Shown here in pieces: positions 57,521 through 64,000 of a DNA stretch of 64,000 bases. Made by a program: the position numbers and the translations under genes. Origin of the DNA: Gigaspora margarita (taxonomy: Eukaryota; Glomeromycota; Glomeromycetes; Diversisporales; Gigasporaceae); NCBI GenBank assembly GCA_009809945.1, contig WTPW01001581.1:55416-119415 (forward strand), given 5' to 3'. The notes under the pieces were generated by a model, which had not been told where the DNA came from, searched no databases, and worked only from the letters and a program-made list of their open reading frames with translations. Within the stretch, counting starts at the first letter, position 1; each line of letters begins with the position of its first letter.

Positions 57521-60500
57521 CTATTCAGTATTTTCACTATCATCTTTTTTAGAAGATTTTTTTCTTTTTTTGTCTTTTTCGTGGGTTTTCAGGTATTTCT
57601 AGGGAATTATGTTTTGTTGAAGTCTTATAATTTTTATAATTAAATTAATTTTACATAAAAGTATAAAATGTTGTTAATTAATATATGAATGTAGAACTTA
57701 CGCCTGATCCTTTTGCAATATCTTCTTCGGGATTTTGTATATTACCTCGTCTTTTAGAAGACTGTTAAATTTGTATATAAAATGTTAGTTATAAAATTTA
57801 ATTTTTATCATAGTAATAAATTATAATAATTACCTGAGTTTCTCNAACTTNGGAACTTTTCGGGGCACTGCATTTTTTAGGAGTCTAGAAAAATTATAAG
57901 TTAATTAGATATAAAATTAAAATTTATCATATTATTAAATTATAATAATTACGCTTGTTCTACTTTTTTCTGTCTCATCTTGGATAGTTTGTTTACTTTG
58001 AACTTCCGGCGCACCTTTACTTTGAAATTGGGTTTGAGGCACAGGGGCACAGGCATGCCTTTTGGGCATGACTTGGGGGCATGCCTATAGGCATGCCACT
58101 TGGCTGTCAGGCATGCCTAGTCATGTGATATATGTATCGTATTTGATTGGTCAGCATGTCAGACAGGTAGGACCAAAATACTGATATTGTAGATTATGTT
58201 TTACAATACTTTTTTAGAAGTTCGGGTAGATTATCTCATCAGTTAAACTTGGAGATTATTAGACAAATGTGAAGTCCTCACCTTTCTCTACAACATATTA
58301 ACTTAATTCAACTTTTATATTACATCTCACTAATTGAAGTTATAAGTAATTAGCTACCACTACATTGATAAAATCTCATTTGTTGTAGTAAAAAGGCTTA
58401 AAATAACAGTTAACAAAAAGTAAGAAATTAGTTCGTATATTTTTTTTATTTTACGTATTGCATAGACATTCTTTAATAAAAATTGAAAGTAGATGAATAA
58501 TATTAATTAACATGCGATTTATTAATAATATTATTATAGGTGCTGTTATAATATGATAAGAAGTTTAAAACATATTAAATTACAGAGGTTTTTTATTAGA
58601 ATGATAGTTGTGTAAAATAGTATAGTATAACATATTAGAAATTTGAGTATATGTAGGATTAGATATAGGATTTGTAGAATTAGACGTAAAATTAGATATA
58701 GAATTAAATATATATAGATTATTAAGATTTTGTAAATAAATAAAAATAAATACTATGAAAAGGTCAAGAATCCCGATTTAAATTAATAAATACGTACTTG
58801 CTTATTTCACAGTAACATTTAATGGCATTTTTTTAAGCTTTAGCTATAAATTTTAATAGATTTAATTAAACTTCATTTTTTTTCATTTTATAAAAAATTT
58901 ACGATTTGATCTTTTTTATATGATAAAAATTTACCGTACAATTTTAATTGGCTAAACTAATATACGTAATCGGGATCATCATTTTTTATTTGGGGGATAT
59001 CTAAAGCAGAGCAGATTCTTATAATATATTTTATCAAATTAACTTTAGAGTTAGGAAGGTTTTCGCTCACTAATAATAGCAAAACAGGTTTTTTTCACAA
59101 AACAGCCAAATTATACCCGGTACAAATCAAGGGGGGGCACTGATCAAAGGGGTATCTAAGATAGATGGCGCAAAGCGCTACCTATATAAAAAAGGGCATG
59201 CCTATGGGCACAAGGAGCATGCCGTGACTCAGGGCATGCCCTCAAAGGCATGCCTAATTTTTTACCCATGCCTCGAACCCTATTTGAGATTCTGGTGCAC
59301 CTTTACTTTGAAATTCTGGCGCACCTTTACTTTGAACTTCCGGTGAACCTTTACTTTAAAATTTTGGCACACCTTTACTTTGAACTTCCAGTGCACCTTC
59401 ACCACTTTTTTTAGTGGTCTAAAAATTTTATAAGTAAATTAGTTATAAAATAAATTTTAAATTTATTTTATAGTATTANNATAATATNNTAATACTAAAT
59501 TAAAATAATTATACTTNNGAAACTNCNNCTTGATCNTNAGTACTTTNAGGAGTAGGTGTAGGTTGATTTTGGTCTTGCATATCTTCGGGCAGATTACTTT
59601 TATTCGAAGACTTGAATATTGTAAAAGCTAATTAGTTATTATTAATAATTTTAAATTATCATATTATAACAAATATTAAATATTTACGCTGCTGCTACTG
59701 CTGCTGCTGCTGTGTCTGCTGCTAATGCTGCTGCTGCTGCTATCGCCATCATCATCGTCATCAGAAACTATGAAAGTACCTTTACTCTCTAATATAGCCT
59801 ACAAAAATGTACAATATATAATTAAATTATGTAATACAAAAAAATTTTACGAAAAATTTTGATTATTTCTTANATTGTAAGAAATATTCNAAATTTTTCN
59901 CTAACTATAAAACTTTGACTTTAAATTTTTACCAATTTTTTTGTATTTGGTCTTTCATGACCTTTTTGTTGATTGTTATTTTTTCATTTTTGTGGCTTAG
60001 TAGGGCTTGGACTATACTAATTGCAAAAGCCAACAAGTTATCTTCCGCATCCCCCTTGGGCCAAACTTTCGTTAAAATACGAGAGATAAATGTATCATTT
60101 GGATCGTTTGCGATTGGCGAAAATAATTTAGAATATGCAGTTTTTGTTTTGGTGGATTGCTTCCAATTATGAATTTCTTTGGGGATAGTATGGCTATCGA
60201 TCTTGTCTAGCATGCTATCTCCATATACCGCAAATACTGCATCTTTAATCTTAGTAGTAAGGGTGCCACGTTTGGAACGCATTGTCTTAAGAAGCTATAA
60301 AAATAATTAAATAATATTAAAAAAAAAATTTAATATAAATTTTTAAGAAAAGAAATAGTCAATGTCTTCAAATTTTATTACAGTACGGGGTGGGACACTT
60401 AGAGATGGCAATAAAATAGCTAATTTTTAAAAGCTAATAACTTATGATACCGAAAGATACAGAAAAAAGGAAGCCAAAAAATAAAAGAATTTATTTAAAA

Positions 60501-61823
60501 TTAATTCACAAGCCTAAGAATTTTTATTATTAGGGTGCAATTTAGGATAAAAGAGGAGTTTTATATAGCATAATGTGGATTATATAAAATGACCTGATTT
60601 TAGTTCTCATGAAGTTTTCAGGGGTTCTAACAATTTTACTTAGAGTACCCGATCCTGTTTACTTAGTATGTTTTTATCCAGGGTTGTAAAATTACAGTAA
60701 TTTATAAATTGCAGTAAGTTACCAGTAAGTTACCGGTAAGTTACCTTAAGGTAACTTACCGATAACTTACTGCCAAATTTTATAAATTACTGTAATTTTA
60801 CAACCATGGATATAGTATCCCAGTGAATTTCACCTCCGGTGAGCATTAAAATTATCCAAAATATAAATATAATTACTTACTGGATTATAGAAATNTTTTT
60901 CATAATACGNGTCCNATTTACTTCTCTTATTTCCAAAACCTTCCAAAAAGTCCCAATTATTTTCATTCAAATACATTTCAACTGCTCCTTTAAGTTGTTG
61001 TTTAGTGGGGTAGATGGTTTGTTTTATTAAGTCATTAGCAGCACCCTTAACAGTCGACTATTGTTTTAAAATACATATTCAAATTATAGATTATAAATTA
61101 ATTTAACATTATAAAAATTTACGAAATTATTTAAAATTTTATTAAGCATACCTTATTAAACGCCTGTAGTTCGAGGACATCTAATGTAGCAAACAACTTA
61201 TCTTTTACCGCTCTCAATCTCGCATCTATTTTCTTTTCCATCAACTCAAATCTCTTCATTAATTTATCGAATTGGTACATCAGCTTTCTCTGATTATCCA
61301 ACAACTTTTTAACCTTAGCTGAGGTAATTTGCGATTATATAAATTAATTTAAAAAATATTAACATATTTCGAATTTATTCATAGTTAAATTACAAAAATT
61401 TACGCAGCTTTCAAAATTGAATAATAATAAAGTTTGTGAAACAAAACTTTTATTATCATTCAATTTTGAAAACTGCATAAATTTTCGTAATATTTTAAAT
61501 TTTTATAAAATGCATAAAGATTTTTTAATTACATCCAGAACCAGAAGCAGATCCATAAGAAACTGTTCTAGGAGCTATAGGAACATCTAACGCGGGAGAT
61601 TCTCAGTCAGAAATTTCAATTACAGAGGAGCATATTTTACAGTTTCTTTTGCCTTTCCTCTATCATGTTTATCCTTCTTAGCTTTTTTGGCTTTTTTTGC
61701 TTTTTTTTGATTTGGAGCAGCAGGTGTTGAAGGACCACCTTTCACGGGATTAGAACCACCTGTAGTTAAGCGAGCGAACATTTTCCCAACCTTTTTAGTA
61801 TCTTTGTAGTAAGACATTTTCAA
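57521..61823 (-). CDS. intron-rich gene of unknown family: coiled coil, SIM-like motifs, 8-residue repeats
   Basis: I do not recognise the family. Exons were joined by GT-AG borders and coding quality on the minus strand: 61823-about 61620 (start MKMSYYKDTKKVGKMFARL, then Lys-rich KKAKKAKKAKKDKHDR, a likely nuclear signal); a following block reading VIEISD-stop-ESPALDVPIAP, one base out of frame; 61318-61152 (charged helix, LMYQFDKLMKRFELMEKKID, coiled coil); 61057-60881 (TIYPTKQQLKGAVEMYLNE, WDFLEGF); 60285-59933 (KRGTLTTKIKDAVFAVYG, SRILTKVWPKGDAEDN); 59798-59688 (GTFIVSDDDDDGD, then a Ser tract from AGC repeats); 59610-59515 (Pro/Thr/Gln-rich, with Ns); 59418-57953 (8-residue repeats SKGAPEVQ, interrupted by the hAT-like element); 57884-57835; 57761-57702; 57623-57549. 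The last frame stops at 57549; a one-base slip would extend it to 57521 with an acidic SSKKDDSENTE tail. One repeat carries a TAA. Either a decaying member of a multicopy family or a real gene with assembly errors. It is divergent to the KDZ gene. Confidence 0.6.
58029..59282. mobile_element. 1.25-kb hAT-like element packed at its ends with GGCATGCC words, inside an exon
   Basis: The left end TGGGTTTGAGGCA and the inverted right end TAGGGTTCGAGGCA are the TIRs (one base lost at the left). TTTGAAAT (58021-58028) and TTTGAGAT (59283-59290) form an 8-bp TSD with one mismatch. The palindromic word GGCATGCC or close variants occurs about twelve times, clustered near both ends. It contains a 60-bp piece (58988-59050) of the element family at 11415. 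It splits a 24-bp tandem coding repeat of the host gene. No transposase frame. Confidence 0.88.
60679..60808. mobile_element. 130-bp foldback MITE packed with GTAAGTTACC words, in an intron
   Basis: CAGGGTTGTAAAATTACAGT at the left and its inverse at the right (GTAATTTTACAACC) pair along almost the full length, with a centre TTACCTTAAGGTAA. The CAGGGTTG end is hAT-like, but flanks TTTTTATC and GATATAGT do not form a TSD. It lies in the intron between the exons ending at 60881 and starting at 60285. Confidence 0.75.
61394..61486. repeat. hairpin in an intron
   Basis: AAATTTACGCAGCTTTCAAA...ATTGAATAATAATAAAGTTT pairs with its inverse (AAACTTTTATTATCATTCAAT...TTTTGAAAACTGCATAAATTTT) over about 43 bp per arm with a few mismatches. 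Probably a tiny foldback element within the intron preceding the coiled-coil exon. Confidence 0.7.
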
Positions 61824-62969
61824 ATTTTTAGATGAATTGCAAAAAATTTTGAAGCTTTACTTTTCATAAATCTCTTCATTTATACGAATTTTTTATTTTC
61901 TAATATAATCAAAATTTTTAGTAAATGCAATCTTAGATTAAAATATAATGAACAATAACTAATTATGCAAATAGATTATGATAAACTTCATTTTCTAATG
62001 TAATCAAAAATTATTAATAAATCCAATCTTAGATTAAAATAATGAACAATAAATAATTATGCAAATAGATTACCAATAAACTTCAAAAAAAGATAATTGA
62101 ACTTAAAAAATTTTTTAACAAACAAACCGATCATGCATTAACTATTTATAGAAACATTTAATTTATGTACATTAATGTGCAATTAGCTTTATAAATTTAC
62201 GTAAATTTTTATTATTGTTCAACCTATAATAAAATAACCTAAAGAAACTTAAGTTCACCCTATATTTATTGTATTATTGTGTGTTATTAAATATATTACA
62301 ATAAAATAGATATTAACGAATACAGTTTCTGGCATTTATATTTTTTCGAATTTTTTTAAAACTATTGTTTGATAAACTATTACAAAAATCAAAGTGTTCT
62401 TGTGTTGTCAAAAAATTTTATTAGCTATTTTCATTTATTACGAAATAAGCTATAAACTTATAATGTTTATTAAACTTTCATATAAATTAATTAAGTTTAA
62501 CATATTTAAGTATATTTTAAAGTTATACAAAGATAATTTTGAATTTTGAAAATTATTCAATTATTGAACAATACTGTTAAATCATAATAGCAAATCAATT
62601 ATTTACTATATACAATGAATATTTCTATATAAATTCACAAATATAATCAAAAATACAATACAAATATTGAATAATACAAAACAAACAAATTTATTTAAAC
62701 TTTCGCAAGTTTTAACTACATGTGGAAAACTCTGGCCTATTTTGTAATTTTTCTAAATAATCTTACCTTCTAAAAAAATCACGCATAATATAAGAAGTAT
62801 ACACTAAAATGAATTAGGATTAGAATATTTACAAAAAATTTTATAATTCAAAATTTAATTAATTTTAAAAAGTTGTTTTTTTTGTTTTAAAAATAACTTT
62901 AATTTTAAAATTTTTGAAACTTTTCTTTGAACTTTAAAAAATTATCTTAACTTTATAATAATATTAAAA
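61824..62969. promoter_or_regulatory. shared intergenic region between two divergent genes
   Basis: 1.15 kb of A/T-rich DNA between two start codons pointing apart, so it should hold both promoters. No individual box can be called with confidence. It includes the tandem duplication at 61895-62084. Confidence 0.5.
61895..62084. repeat. two-unit tandem duplication, about 95 bp per unit
   Basis: ATTTTCTAATATAATCAAAA starts the first unit at 61895 and recurs with one change at 61990. CAATCTTAGATTAAAAT and ATTATGCAAATAGATTA follow in both. Short indels separate the copies. Confidence 0.85.
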
Positions 62970-64000
62970 ATGTCTGGCCATATGTGCTCAATTTGTCTTC
63001 GTAAATTTACTTCAAGCATTGGTTATAGTCAGCATAGAAATAGTTGCGTTAAATCTGTTGATTATGATAATGATAGCCAAATGCCTCTGAATCCTTATAG
63101 CAAAAGCCATAGTTTTACGAAAGATTTTAAAAATATTCAAGATAATAGACCAAGTAACGAAAATACGGTTAACTTATTTTCTAGAACCTCAAAAAAATTT
63201 TTTATAAGCAGTGGAAAACAATCGCATAAATCTGCAGACAATTTTAGCCAAATTGCTTCAAAAGAGGAAAACCTTTACAATATTTTGAAAGACTTCGAAG
63301 TAGATAACGATATGTTGTTTGAATTAGAAGATGAGAATGATATGAGCTTCGAGGTTGCTGCTGATAATAATGAAGAATTTTTTAAAATTCTTCAAGATAC
63401 TTTGCCGAATTTTAAAGATATTGCCGAAGAAATAGAACCTTCTAAATCCTGCGATGAATTATCTAGCTCAGATGAAGATAATTCTAAAAAATATAAAGAT
63501 TTTCGAATGAAGCATATGCAGATTTAATGGCTTTGGTTACTAAGTTTAAACTGAGTAATGCAGTAGGAAACGCAATTATCAAATTTTTTAATAAACATTC
63601 TAAACTTTCTAAATCACTATTGCCAAGAATATTTCACAAGGCAAAACATATATGAACAATATGGAATCAGATTTGCCTTATAAAAAGACTTGTGTATTAA
63701 AACATAATGATTCCGAATATTTTTTACACTATATTCCAATTCTTAAATGTATTAAAAATATTTTGAAAGTACCTGACCTTATACAAAATTTTGCGACAGA
63801 TTACGAAGAGCTTAGCAAAATTTCAGAGATATGTTTTATATTTTATATTATTTTAATTTATAAATTTATTTATAATTTTATCTTTTATAGAACGGCAATG
63901 AAATTTTTTATAGAGAACAAAATAATAGAATATGGTGGAAATCTATGCAAAATTCTTTGTCCATGGGCTCTAAAATTTTATCAATTATTTTGTATTCTGA
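62970..64000 (+). pseudogene. KDZ (Plavaka-type) transposase, 5' part, probably decayed
   Basis: The start MSGHMCSICLRKFTSSIGYS opens a C-x2-C-x12-H-x3-C finger (Cys6, Cys9, His22, Cys26), followed by a Ser/Asn-rich acidic linker (FELEDENDMSFEVAADN). The first frame closes at 63527. One base missing near 63503 moves to the frame with NEAYADLMALVTKFKLSN and KFFNKHSKLSKS, and a second one-base loss near 63627 moves to SQGKTYMNN, TCVLKHNDSEYFLHYIP and QNFATDYEELSKISE. A short intron (63829-63890) ends TTTTATAG but begins ATATGT instead of GTATGT. The next exon reads NGNEIFYREQNN, IWWKSMQNSLSMGSK and ILSIILYSD, where the final Asp is expected to be the first DDE residue; the window ends there. 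KDZ transposases move DNA by cut and paste. The two slips and the donor change suggest a pseudogene, though draft-assembly error is possible for the slips. Confidence 0.8.

Noticed and set aside
60379..60400. TACAGTACGGGGTGGGACAC as the end of a TA-flanked MITE
   Set aside because: It looks like a TIR tip, but no inverted partner was found within 2 kb; possibly a one-ended remnant.
62970..63527. 185-codon frame as a complete small zinc-finger protein
   Set aside because: Coding similarity to KDZ transposases continues in other frames immediately after the stop, so this is the 5' part of a longer, broken gene.

Overview
The window looks like repeat-dominated nuclear DNA from an arbuscular mycorrhizal fungus (Glomeromycotina, Rhizophagus- or Gigaspora-like). 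The reasons are the extreme A/T content, short GT-AG introns of about 50-100 bases with A/T-rich interiors, a small secreted ML-domain gene of a kind common in these fungi, and a transposon mix of MULE/FAR1-type transposases, RNase H-bearing LINEs and KDZ transposases. The genus is an inference. Scattered single Ns (9184, 57845, 57851, 59479-59537, 59872-59900, 60895-60915) mark a draft assembly, so isolated one-base frameshifts may be assembly errors.

Layout. Positions 1-33,600 contain no gene I can support. They hold satellites and at least fifteen short DNA transposons with terminal inverted repeats, many with visible target-site duplications (TSDs): 8-bp TSDs with TAGGG, CAG or AGGACCC ends (hAT-like), TA-flanked elements (Tc1/mariner/pogo-like) and one 2.1-kb TTAA-flanked element. 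A clean single-exon gene for a secreted ML-domain (MD-2-related lipid-recognition) protein lies at 33641-34048, followed by a GC-rich stem-loop. More non-autonomous elements follow to 41 kb.

From 41.2 to 52.0 kb there is a nested stack: a decayed MULE transposase gene is split by an 8.9-kb TA-flanked insertion, which contains a dead minus-strand LINE, which in turn contains a 298-bp AGGACCC-type MITE. Next to the stack is a pogo-like MITE (52593-53092) carrying another copy of the same AGGACCC MITE. A 123-bp satellite and further MITEs fill 53-57 kb.

At 57.5-61.8 kb on the minus strand I reconstruct an intron-rich gene of eleven or more short exons. It encodes a lysine-rich start, a coiled-coil segment, two hydrophobic-acidic SUMO-interaction-like motifs, a serine tract and an 8-residue tandem repeat (S-K-G-A-P-E-x-Q). 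A 1.25-kb hAT-like element sits inside the repeat exon. About 1.1 kb away and divergent is the 5' part of a KDZ (Plavaka-type) transposase gene running off the window at its first catalytic Asp. Whether the two form one transposable unit is an open inference.

Two general patterns stand out. Many of the hAT-like elements have interiors built from one short 'word' repeated in both orientations, with a different word in each family. The window is also a mosaic of CpG-poor DNA (1-21.8 kb, 36.6-55.8 kb) and CpG-retaining DNA (21.8-36 kb, 55.8-64 kb).
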